Both the position numbers and the translations under genes were made by a program. The notes under the pieces were generated by a model. The model was not told the origin of the DNA. It was given only the letters and a program-made list of their open reading frames with translations, and did no database searches. From an uncultured Sphingomonadaceae bacterium (lineage in GTDB: Bacteria > Pseudomonadota > Alphaproteobacteria > Sphingomonadales > Sphingomonadaceae): 64,000 nucleotides of DNA. Positions 45,810 through 52,787 of this stretch are shown here, piece after piece. The stretch spans positions 372,001-436,000 of the forward strand of contig CANLCX010000003.1 of the NCBI GenBank assembly GCA_947489315.1, in the 5' to 3' direction. Within the stretch, counting starts at the first letter, position 1, and every line of letters begins with the position of its first letter.

Positions 45810-45876
45810 AATGTCCGCTTTTGCACCCATAGCGGGCATTGGCGTTGTGACTGCTATATCCCGCAAACGGATACTA
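45810..45876. repeat. Dispersed palindromic repeat, composite A+B
   Basis: AATGTCCGCTTTTGCACCCA then TAGCGGGCATTGG (module A), followed by GTGACTGCTATATCCCGCAA and ACGGATACTAG (module B, one arm drifted). Confidence 0.6.
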
Positions 45877-45913
45877 GCGGAGCATTAAAAACTGAAATTG
45901 TTTGGAGAAATCA

Positions 45914-46411
45914 TTATATATAATCTCCGCGCCGTCTTATCCATTCACCACAATCGGAAACAATTCTATAAAATTCTATATTAGAAACTCCCGAGTCAGC
46001 AGGTATATTTCTTTTAACATATACATCCTTCACCCAGTCGCCGGTCTGATAGACATCATACAAATCCTCCGCACTACGCGCGGTCATTGTGAGATAATAT
46101 TCAGGCAAGGTTATTCGACAACAATCAGGGAATTTTGTTACATAGGAATCTGCAATTTCTGCATCGCTAATATCTGAATCATCGGATAGATATGCATCAC
46201 GATAGACAAAGAAATGCACTCCGTTTGGACCGAATTTTGCATCGTATTCCTCCTTGTTTTTGAGAATATCAAGCAGGACCGCACGATAGCGTTCCTTTGT
46301 TGGAATTTGCCTCTTTTGCTCTTCACAGTAATCTGGGAAAAGTTCCGGCTTTGATTGACCGCAACTGGTCAATAGCGCACAAAAAAGGATAGCTTGAACT
46401 TGCCTTCTCAT
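45914..46411 (-). CDS. Small lipoprotein, unknown
   Basis: 165 residues from ATG 46411 with GGAGGG upstream; the frame is open to 46453 but the lipoprotein leader (AILFCALLTSCGQS) fixes the start. The mature part is acidic with six more cysteines or cysteine-like positions and an IPTKERYRAVLLDILKNKEE helix. No family recognised. Confidence 0.62.
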   Translation of the reverse strand: MRRQVQAILFCALLTSCGQSKPELFPDYCEEQKRQIPTKERYRAVLLDILKNKEEYDAKFGPNGVHFFVYRDAYLSDDSDISDAEIADSYVTKFPDCCRITLPEYYLTMTARSAEDLYDVYQTGDWVKDVYVKRNIPADSGVSNIEFYRIVSDCGEWIRRRGDYI

Positions 46412-46453
46412 ATCATCCCTCCATCTAAGAAAGTTGCAATAGCGTCTAAACAT

Positions 46454-46487
46454 TAATGTCCGCTTTTGCGCCCATAGCGGACATTAG
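46454..46487. repeat. Dispersed palindromic repeat, perfect module A
   Basis: TAATGTCCGCTTTTGCGCCC then ATAGCGGACATTAG: the inverted arms TAATGTCCGCT and AGCGGACATTA are perfect. A second weak hairpin (AAAAGCCCT...AGGGTTTT, 46498-46532) follows; it lies between divergent genes, so I do not call it a terminator. Confidence 0.7.
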
Positions 46488-46704
46488 CGCACAAACGAAA
46501 AGCCCTACCAGATTGATCTGACAGGGTTTTAGGGAATCCTGCTGTTTCTCATCCAACTTTGTTGCGTTTTGAATATTGCCCTTCGTTATTATTCAGCATC
46601 CTCCTTTTTGACGATCAGTATCGAAGGATCAATTCCCAATAGAGTATCACGCATTCCTACTCAATAGGATCGAGGCATATTAAGGATGGTACTTGGGAGG
46701 CGCA

Positions 46705-47496
46705 ATGTCGGACAGCGATAAAGGCAAGGCAGGGCGTGCAGCCCTAAATGCAGCAAGTGGGATGGTTCCATTCTTGGGAGGAATCTTGGCTGCGATTGCC
46801 TCGCATTGGGGCGAGAAAGAGCAAGAGCACGCTAACAATGTGCTTCGTCAATGGATTCAGATGTTGGAAGACGAGTTGCGCGAGAAGGGGCAAACAATCT
46901 CCGAGATAATTGCTCGCTTGGATATGCAGGATGAGAAAGTTCAGCAGCGGATTGAATCGGAAGAATATCAAAAGCTGCTGAAAAAAAGTTTCCGAAAATG
47001 GTCCTCGATAGATAGCGAGTCAAAGCGAGAGAAAATCAGAAACATTCTTTCGAATGCCGCAGGTACCGATCTTGTATCCGATGATGTGGTGAGCCTCTTC
47101 ATAGATTGGCTCGAACAGTATTCTGACTTTCATTTCGAAGTGATCGGTCAAGTATATCAAAACGAAGGAGCTACGCGAGGGCAAATCTGGACAAACTTAA
47201 ACAGACCCATAGTGCGAGAAGATTCGGCAGATGCCGATCTTTACCGAATGCTAGTAGACGATTTGAGTCGCGGTCGCGTGATCCGTCAACATCGTCGCAC
47301 CGATAGGTTTGGAAACTTCATAAAAGAGACTCCGAAACCCTCTCGAAAAGGCGCAGGAAGAAAAACCATGATTTCAGCGTTCGACCGCGAAAAACAATAC
47401 GAGCTAACCGAATTAGGCAAGCAGTTTGTGCACTACGCCATGAATGAACTTGCGCCTCGATTGAACTTTGATTCGACAATCTCGGACATTGATTAA
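46705..47496 (+). CDS. Conserved protein with N-terminal hydrophobic helix, unknown
   Basis: 263 residues from ATG 46705 (GGGAGG upstream). A Gly/Ala-rich hydrophobic segment (GMVPFLGGILAAIASHW, about residues 20-36) is followed by long amphipathic helices (NNVLRQWIQMLEDELREKGQ, SIDSESKREKIRNILSNAAG) and a winged-helix-like C-terminal half (NEGATRGQIWTNL, LYRMLVDDLSRGRVIRQHRR, KQYELTELGKQFVHYAMNEL). The hydrophobic helix plus a sensor-like tail suits a membrane-acting effector, but this is inference. It heads a likely two-gene unit with the repeat protein at 47616. Confidence 0.65.
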   Translation: MSDSDKGKAGRAALNAASGMVPFLGGILAAIASHWGEKEQEHANNVLRQWIQMLEDELREKGQTISEIIARLDMQDEKVQQRIESEEYQKLLKKSFRKWSSIDSESKREKIRNILSNAAGTDLVSDDVVSLFIDWLEQYSDFHFEVIGQVYQNEGATRGQIWTNLNRPIVREDSADADLYRMLVDDLSRGRVIRQHRRTDRFGNFIKETPKPSRKGAGRKTMISAFDREKQYELTELGKQFVHYAMNELAPRLNFDSTISDID

Positions 47497-47615
47497 GCAT
47501 CACTTTTTCTGCGCAAAATTACGGAACAATTAGCTCATCCATATAGTTCTCTCGAAGCGATAACTGGAAATTAGTATTGGCAGTGCAAAAGCGCCGTAAA
47601 GAGAGAGGGCGTGTA

Positions 47616-48947
47616 ATGACTAAAAATGAAAAAGCTCTGTTTGGTGAATTGGTGGTGTTACTGTCCATTTATCTGGCAACTTTTAGTGAGACCATTGACC
47701 TCGGTGCAGATATCAAAAATCGACATACCGATGATCATCTTTTGGGTGATTTTGAAGAAGCCATTGAGCTTCTTTCGCTTTGTGGAATAATAAAATTGGT
47801 CCGCGAGCTAAGAAAAAGCTCTGGGGATGTCGTGTCTGTTAATCGCATTGCTTTCAGTGTCGCTGAATTGCGAGAACACGTTAATGCTAATTGTGATAAT
47901 TTTGGTGTCGAACTTGATTGGCTTATTCAAAAGTCAATCAACATCATGTCAGACTATGCTCAACCACTTAAAGGAGTTCATGTCCATGAGCCTTTCTCGG
48001 TGCCAGACGTTTTCCAAGAAGCCTTCGTACTTCTCTCCAAGTGCGGTTTTTCCAAGCAAGTAGGCAAAGATTTTGAATGGACGGACAAGGGCTCTTCTGT
48101 CATCTTCGAACACGAAGTTGAACTCACCGAAAATACTCCAAATATTTTGCGCAATGAGATTGTCGAGATGTGGCATTCGATGCCTAAGGAGATTCGTGAT
48201 CAATTCTTGAACTCTGACAATATAGATTTGCTTGGCAGAACGGTAGCCAATCACTGGTATAAAGGAAAATGGCATAAAGACCCTATCAGAACTCTAAGCG
48301 GCGAATCCATTAGCACGTGCTGGCCAGCATGGATGAAGGCATTAAGACTCAGGCATATTGCGAATGCTCCGGCAGAAAATCAGGCTGAAATTGAGTATCA
48401 AACAGAACTCGTCCTGGCATTTGAAACGCTTCCCCCGAACCTGAGGCAGCGACTGAGAGCTACAACCAATAGAGATGCAGAAGACATAGCTCATTCGGTA
48501 ATGGACCATTGGTATGATGGTAGCTGGCATCATACGCCGCCTGAGAACGTGTCTCACAATCTGATAAGTCGATATCGACAGAAGAGTATGGCTGCCGAAA
48601 TGATATTCGAGCTTACCGGTAAAGAGAACCTCCGAAGGCGTCAGTGGAAACCTACTGCTCATTTTCTGGGAGATGCGAAGCCCGTTGATGAAGCAATTTC
48701 ACCTGAACAGATTTGGAAAACGATGCCCGACAAGTTTCGGGATGATTTTGTGAACGAGTCAGGTGAAATCGATGTGCTTTCATTGTCATTATACATGGGA
48801 CATTTTTTTGATGGAAAGAACTGGCATGATACGCCGGAGTCCATGGACTCATTGAAACGTGGAGATTTGAAAGGTGGGTATCTTGGAATCGCAAGAGAAA
48901 TAGCTGATATTTTTCGAAAAGATCGTGGGGCTGATCGTCTCAAATAG
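47616..48947 (+). CDS. Protein with three HWYxGxWHxxP-type repeats, unknown
   Basis: 443 residues from ATG 47616 (AGGG six bases upstream). An N-terminal helical domain (about residues 1-170) includes a possible winged helix. Then come three related units of about 85-95 residues: VEMWHSMPKEIRDQFL..VANHWYKGKWHKDP, LAFETLPPNLRQRL..VMDHWYDGSWHHTP and IWKTMPDKFRDDFV..MGHFFDGKNWHDTP. Each pairs a P..R/F helix with an aromatic H(W/F)(Y/F)xGxxWHxxP motif. I know no named domain with this pattern. It is 119 bp downstream of the preceding gene on the same strand. Confidence 0.65.
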   Translation: MTKNEKALFGELVVLLSIYLATFSETIDLGADIKNRHTDDHLLGDFEEAIELLSLCGIIKLVRELRKSSGDVVSVNRIAFSVAELREHVNANCDNFGVELDWLIQKSINIMSDYAQPLKGVHVHEPFSVPDVFQEAFVLLSKCGFSKQVGKDFEWTDKGSSVIFEHEVELTENTPNILRNEIVEMWHSMPKEIRDQFLNSDNIDLLGRTVANHWYKGKWHKDPIRTLSGESISTCWPAWMKALRLRHIANAPAENQAEIEYQTELVLAFETLPPNLRQRLRATTNRDAEDIAHSVMDHWYDGSWHHTPPENVSHNLISRYRQKSMAAEMIFELTGKENLRRRQWKPTAHFLGDAKPVDEAISPEQIWKTMPDKFRDDFVNESGEIDVLSLSLYMGHFFDGKNWHDTPESMDSLKRGDLKGGYLGIAREIADIFRKDRGADRLK

Positions 48948-48962
48948 GTAAACCCAACTGGG

Positions 48963-49054
48963 CTGTCTCAACCGATCAGTAAAACTGTCTCACAAACATT
49001 ATCTTGCCAATTTTGAAACATGTGAGAGTCTGGTTCTAAACCCAAATGAGACAG
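48963..49054. promoter_or_regulatory. Candidate recombination/operator site of the serine recombinase
   Basis: CTGTCTCA at 48963-48970 and 48985-48992 (22 bp apart) and the inverted copy TGAGACAG at 49047-49054, all in the 118-bp gap before the recombinase gene. Resolvase-type proteins commonly bind repeated half sites just upstream of their own gene. Confidence 0.55.
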
Positions 49055-49065
49055 AGGAACCCAAT

Positions 49066-49608
49066 ATGAAGGTTGGATATGCAAGAGTTAGTTCACAATC
49101 ACAATCTCTCGATATTCAAGTGGAAGCATTGCGTGAAGCAGGATGTGAAAAAATCTTCGCCGAAAAAATGAGTGGGCGTTCGACAAAGGACCGCGAGGAA
49201 CTAACTCAGGCAATAGACTTCGTTCGTGATGGAGATACGCTTATCGTTACTCGCCTTGATAGGTTGGCACGGAGCGTTGGCGATCTACATAATATTATCG
49301 AGACACTAATGAAAAAGAATGTTGCATTCAAATGTATCAACCAATCTGGCGTAGATACAGATAGCTCTTCTGGACGACTAATGCTCTCGATCCTTGGTGC
49401 AGTATCTGTTTTTGAAAACGACGTGAGAAAATCGCGTCAAATGGAAGGAATCCGAAAGGCTCAGCAGGACGGGAAATACAAAGGACGCCCCGTCAGTATT
49501 GATCCAGATAAGGTCAAAGAACTTCATAAAGGAGGCATGGGCGCATCGACCATCGCTCGTGAATTGAAGATTGGGCGAGCAAGCGTATATCGAGCGTTGG
49601 CGGCTTGA
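49066..49608 (+). CDS. Serine recombinase (resolvase/invertase family)
   Basis: 180 residues. The catalytic domain has YARVSSQSQSLDIQ (nucleophile Ser at about residue 9), the conserved RLDRLARS block with its Arg residues, then the long E helix (LMLSILGAVSVFENDVRKSR). The C-terminal HTH is LHKGGMGASTIARELKIGRA, then SVYRALA. Length and layout fit small resolvases and DNA invertases such as Tn3-type resolvase or Hin/Pin; the two activities cannot be told apart by sequence alone. It lies about 330 bp ahead of the tyrosine integrase gene with the internal inversion. Confidence 0.93.
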   Translation: MKVGYARVSSQSQSLDIQVEALREAGCEKIFAEKMSGRSTKDREELTQAIDFVRDGDTLIVTRLDRLARSVGDLHNIIETLMKKNVAFKCINQSGVDTDSSSGRLMLSILGAVSVFENDVRKSRQMEGIRKAQQDGKYKGRPVSIDPDKVKELHKGGMGASTIARELKIGRASVYRALAA

Positions 49609-49753
49609 AACTTGTGATCGGCGCTGAGCGAGAATGCATAAGCTCCCGTATTGTGAAAAACTCTCTTGGGTTTTTAACACCTTAAAAAACCTTGACAAAA
49701 TTAAATATCTTGTACTGTGAAATAAATATTGCGAGCGAAAAGGCGTTTCCATT

Positions 49754-49942
49754 ATGCAAGTATGCATGACGAAAAAAGCCAACTTTAAACAAGCAGATAT
49801 TACTCGGGCAGTCAGTGGACTTCAACGATGTGGAATAAGTGTGAGTTCGCTCATTGTGAATAAGGATGGAAGCTTCCAGCTCCTCACTTCTAACAATTCG
49901 GATTTGATCGCCAATGTTCCAAATGAATGGGACAATATATAA
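49754..49942 (+). CDS. Small protein coupled to the integrase
   Basis: 62 residues. KKANFKQADITRAVSGLQRC then GISVSSLIVNKDGSFQLLT matches the small protein commonly encoded just ahead of sphingomonad tyrosine integrases (F.qaDitRA..ga...G..v....i...G.i). Its stop overlaps the integrase start by one base (TAATG), so translation is coupled. It may act as an accessory or excision factor; that is inference from position. Confidence 0.75.
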   Translation: MQVCMTKKANFKQADITRAVSGLQRCGISVSSLIVNKDGSFQLLTSNNSDLIANVPNEWDNI

Positions 49943-51000
49943 TGTCGAGAAGAAGACACTTGCCGAAGTATGTCAGTGAATATCGAGATCGACATGGAAA
50001 GTCTCGTTACCGATTTAGAAAAACGGGTTTCCCAACACATAACTTTAAATCACCCTTTGGAACAGAAGGTTTCAGAATAGAATTGAGGCAATGCCTTGAT
50101 AGCCTTTCGCCCCAAAAAACTATGAAGAGGGTTTCTATAAAGCCAAGGTCTATTGAGGACTTGGTTGTAAAGTTTTTGCAAAGCGGTGACTTTACGGGTG
50201 CCGCATCTTCTCAAACTCTCTCAAAAAATCGAGCGATCATAAATCGTTTTCGAACTCGATACGGTTCATTGCCCGCAGAAAAGGTGACTTTTGAAGCGTT
50301 AGATAAAATCATCAATAAGGCAAAAGAGAAAAAGCCAGATGGTACTGGTGGAATGTTTGCAGCGCAAAAACTTCGTAAAGAACTGAGGCGGCTTTGGTAT
50401 ATATTGCCAATTCAACATCACCGCTATGTTGAGTGATGGACTTCATTTCACTGTTTGTTGCACTCGATTCTGCCATGCGACGAGCTACTGCTTTTCTCAA
50501 TCCGTGCGCGGAACAATGAGGCAAGCCTGCTTGTGTACACCATTTGCTGAAACGTTGACTAAACCCCTTATCCGAATACGGCTTGTCGTGAGGAGTGAGC
50601 ACAAAAAGTAGATTGTCCTTCCCGTTCGCATCGATCGCCTTTTGTAGCTGCCGCGAGACAGGTATCCAGTTCCGCTTTCCAGTTTTCCGATCTGTTGTCA
50701 CCAACACGCCACGCTGGATATGTTGAGGTCCAATCTTAATGGCGTCGCCCATTCGCTTGGCAGTCCACAACATCAGTTCCATTGCCATACGCTGCCTTGA
50801 ACCAAGTTTCCAATAACCCTGAAATTGCTTAATTTCTTGCTCAGTCCAAGCATGAAACCCATCAGATTGAATGTTGATCGGCTTCACATCGTCTACTGGA
50901 TTACTGGACAACCATCCGAGCTTTACTGCGTAACGGAAAAGACGTAAATCAGAAAAAGCTAGCTGACCTAACGATGAATCGTTTATCGGAAAGATACTGA
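49942..51000 (+). pseudogene. Tyrosine integrase gene interrupted by an internal inversion
   Basis: Plus-strand bases 49942-50395 encode the N-terminal half (RHLPKYVSEYRDRHGKSRYR to KLRKELRRL). The next 542 bp run in the opposite direction, and 50938-51000 encode the integrase tail (KDVNQKKLADLTMNRLSERY, stop). Reversing 50396-50937 on paper gives one uninterrupted frame of 352 residues across both joins (RRLFRYAVKLGW and AIYTKDVNQKK). It has box I Arg (WTAKRMGD), Lys (RKTGKR), HGLRK, QHS and Tyr (AIYTK). As it stands it cannot make an active integrase. Confidence 0.88.
50396..50937 (-). other. Inverted catalytic segment of the integrase
   Basis: This stretch encodes the integrase catalytic domain on the minus strand, from RYAVKLGWLSSNPVDDVKPI to AHGLRKAVARR and ELAIYT; the open frame on that strand runs past both joins. 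The joins have CTTT on the left (50392-50395) and AAAG on the right (50938-50941), within a 6-of-7 inverted match (CGGCTTT against CGTCTTT). An imperfect 14-bp inverted pair, GCCAATTCAACATC at 50406-50419 and GATACTGAATTGGC at 50993-51006, is also present but does not coincide with the joins. Confidence 0.85.
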
Positions 51001-51001
51001 A

Positions 51002-51033
51002 TTGGCTAACCTTGCCGAAACAATTTGGCTAAC
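51002..51033 (+). promoter_or_regulatory. Arm-type integrase sites, right end
   Basis: TTGGCTAAC at 51002-51010 and TTTGGCTAAC at 51024-51033, directly after the integrase stop and 41-72 bp inside the right attachment repeat. They match the pair inside the left end. Confidence 0.6.
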
Positions 51034-51073
51034 TAACCAAAAGTGCAGTAATATCAACGCTTTGAAAGCAGTA

Positions 51074-51094
51074 GTGGTGACCCCTACGGGAATC
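51074..51094 (-). repeat. Right attachment repeat (tRNA-Glu 3' end)
   Basis: Plus strand GTGGTGACCCCTACGG then GAATC; the minus strand reads GATTCCCGTAGGGGTCACCA, the last 20 bases of an alphaproteobacterial tRNA-Glu with CCA. The T-loop and body of the tRNA are missing beyond 51094. The rest of 51095-51328 holds one palindromic repeat and no gene. Confidence 0.75.
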
Positions 51095-51202
51095 CTATTG
51101 GACGTATAAACATCTGATATGCAGATATTTTTTATAGGTCCTTTTAAATTATACCCTCAAATATACCCCCACTTAATCTGAAAAATTCCCGATAATGATC
51201 GT

Positions 51203-51226
51203 TTGCAACATCCCGAAAGCGGACAC
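51203..51226. repeat. Dispersed palindromic repeat, half copy (module B)
   Basis: ATCCCGAAAGCGGACACTTC core; the left arm is lost. Lies between the island end and the cytochrome gene. Confidence 0.55.
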
Positions 51227-51328
51227 TTCATTTTCGCCGAACAAAAGGCAATCGGGGATAACAATCGTGTGATATATGCTGAGTCTCTAAAGTGCGATAA
51301 AGTCAAATTATCTGACGTCGGAGGGTAA

Positions 51329-52207
51329 GTGTCCTGGAGAAGAGTCATATTCTACTGCACACTTGTCGTAGCTGGATTGCCGATTTTGGGTGCTGTAGCT
51401 ATATACACCGCTAGTGAAGTTTATCTTACACATGTCTCTTTGCCTCCAAGTTTCGATTATCCCATTCCCACAGAAGAAGCATCTTTGAACAACGGCAGGC
51501 ATATTGCTCGAACGCGCGGATGCTTCGGCTGCCATGGCCAGCAGCTTGAAGGTCGGGTTTTTACCGAACAATGGAATTGGGTTGATAGAGGCGTCGCACC
51601 AAACCTGAGTGTATTTGCAAAAAAAGCTTCGCCAGCACAGTTGGAGGCAGCGATTCGGCACGGCGTTGATGCCAATGGCCGCGCCATGTATTCGATGCCA
51701 TCCTATAATTGGGTTCACCTTTCAGATAGACAGGTTGCTGATTTGATTGCTTTTCTGAAGTCTGTCCCCACCGTCCAAAACCAACTTCCAAACCCACGGC
51801 TGGGATGGCCAGCCCGGTGGATTTTGGCTACCAGGGACGATGATCATATGGCGGCGCTTGCATTAAAAGTTCCGGCCCTCAAAACTAGTCCGTCCGACAA
51901 TCCGGTTTTACATCGCGGCGAGAGGCTGGCGATGACAACTTGTAGTGAATGCCATGGTCTGGACTTGCGAGGAGCGCAGACACGCGATTTATCCACTCCT
52001 GATCTCGCAATTGTAGCAAATTATACTGAAGCTGATTTCCGCCGTTTGATGAAACAAGGAATCGCTCAGGATGGTCGGACAGATTTGGGATTGATGAGTT
52101 TGGTAGGGCCAGATCGATTTCCAGCTTTCACCAGCAATGAATTGAAAGCTTTGCACCTTTATCTGTCCAGCCTTGGTGACGACAACGACCTCACGATCGA
52201 AGAATGA
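51329..52207 (+). CDS. Membrane-anchored diheme cytochrome c
   Basis: 292 residues from GTG 51329 (GGAGGG three bases before). An uncleaved-looking N-terminal helix (residues 8-28) anchors two cytochrome c domains. Heme sites are CFGCH near residue 65 and CSECH near residue 210, with candidate axial Met in GRAMYSMPSY and LGLMSLVGPDRF. Such proteins pass electrons in the periplasm from dehydrogenases to the respiratory chain. The isoquinoline-oxidoreductase-type enzyme at 59-62 kb is a possible donor, but is 7 kb away. Confidence 0.9.
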   Translation: MSWRRVIFYCTLVVAGLPILGAVAIYTASEVYLTHVSLPPSFDYPIPTEEASLNNGRHIARTRGCFGCHGQQLEGRVFTEQWNWVDRGVAPNLSVFAKKASPAQLEAAIRHGVDANGRAMYSMPSYNWVHLSDRQVADLIAFLKSVPTVQNQLPNPRLGWPARWILATRDDDHMAALALKVPALKTSPSDNPVLHRGERLAMTTCSECHGLDLRGAQTRDLSTPDLAIVANYTEADFRRLMKQGIAQDGRTDLGLMSLVGPDRFPAFTSNELKALHLYLSSLGDDNDLTIEE

Positions 52208-52266
52208 CGTGGCGTGGATTTGTATATTGAATACTCGTATCCGCATCTAATGGTCGTTCGTTGGGG

Positions 52267-52297
52267 ATGTCTGCTTTATCCCGAAAGCGGACACTAG
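52267..52297. repeat. Dispersed palindromic repeat, complete module B
   Basis: GATGTCTGCTTTATCCCGAA then AGCGGACACTAG, both arms intact. Just beyond the cytochrome gene. Confidence 0.65.
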
Positions 52298-52354
52298 GAT
52301 TGACACCTGTCCCCCAGCATCAACGTCAAAAACAATATCGAAACCCAAATTCGG

Positions 52355-52750
52355 TTAAGCGGAAAAAGCGCTGACGGCTTCGAAAGTATTCATAAAGTCC
52401 CTGAACAAAAGCCACTTTTCGTCCGCCACCGTGATAACATGGACGAAATCAGATTCGATGAGTTTACCCGTCGAAAGCGCGGTGAGCCTTAGATGCCCTG
52501 TAACGACGACTTTGTCGCCCTCACAAATATAATCCTCTGGATCAAACTGATGAATATCCACCGAGGATAAAACGGTTTCAAAAAAACCACGCGCTTTTTC
52601 GAGGCCGTTATAATTGCCGGCATAGGGAATGATGTTCGGACCATAAAATTCGATCCGGATATCGGGATGCAGCCATTTGACGATCGTATCGACGTCATGG
52701 GCGCCAAATGCCTCGAAGACATTCTTGGTGACATCAATTGGGGCAATCAT
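52355..52750 (-). CDS. SnoaL/NTF2-like (ketosteroid-isomerase fold) protein
   Basis: 131 residues, ATG 52750 with GGAG upstream. The NTF2-like cone fold is indicated by VFEAFGAHDVDTIVKWLHPD, a turn with NYNGLEKARGFFETVL and GDKVVVTGHLRLTALSTGKL, ending in a WLLFRDFMNTFEAV strand. Members include isomerases, dehydratases and polyketide cyclases, so the activity is open. It is the last gene of the P450 - TonB receptor - SnoaL operon (37-bp gap), suggesting a role in converting the imported compound. Confidence 0.82.
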   Translation of the reverse strand: MIAPIDVTKNVFEAFGAHDVDTIVKWLHPDIRIEFYGPNIIPYAGNYNGLEKARGFFETVLSSVDIHQFDPEDYICEGDKVVVTGHLRLTALSTGKLIESDFVHVITVADEKWLLFRDFMNTFEAVSAFSA

Positions 52751-52787
52751 TGCGTTTCTCCATTATGTTTATTGGCACTTTTGCTCA

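Larger units (their letters stand above)
38671..51089. mobile_element. Integrative island at tRNA-Glu-derived att sites (12.4 kb)
   Basis: Bounded by the 16-bp direct repeat GTGGTGACCCCTACGG (38671-38686 and 51074-51089), the reverse complement of a tRNA-Glu 3' end including CCA. Just inside each end are two copies of TTTGGCTAAC. A tyrosine integrase gene (interrupted by an inversion) ends 73 bp from the right repeat, and a serine recombinase precedes it. The cargo is: a DpnI-like nuclease and DUF4145, a lipoprotein/ankyrin/TraB-like operon, exported unknowns, and a two-gene unit with repeat motifs. The G+C content is lower than in the flanks. Neither repeat copy is joined to an intact tRNA gene. 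Confidence 0.8.

Noticed and set aside
46498-46532. AAAAGCCCT...AGGGTTTT hairpin as a terminator
   Set aside because: It lies between divergent genes, so no transcript is expected to end there; the stem is also broken by mismatches.
50312-50911. Stand-alone minus-strand integrase gene
   Set aside because: The open frame is only the inverted catalytic part of the 49942-51000 integrase; its two ends run into antisense of the N-terminal half and of the tail.
50406-51006. 14-bp imperfect inverted pair (GCCAATTCAACATC / GATACTGAATTGGC) as the inversion sites
   Set aside because: Flipping between these would not restore the frame; the joins that do restore it are at 50395/50396 and 50937/50938.
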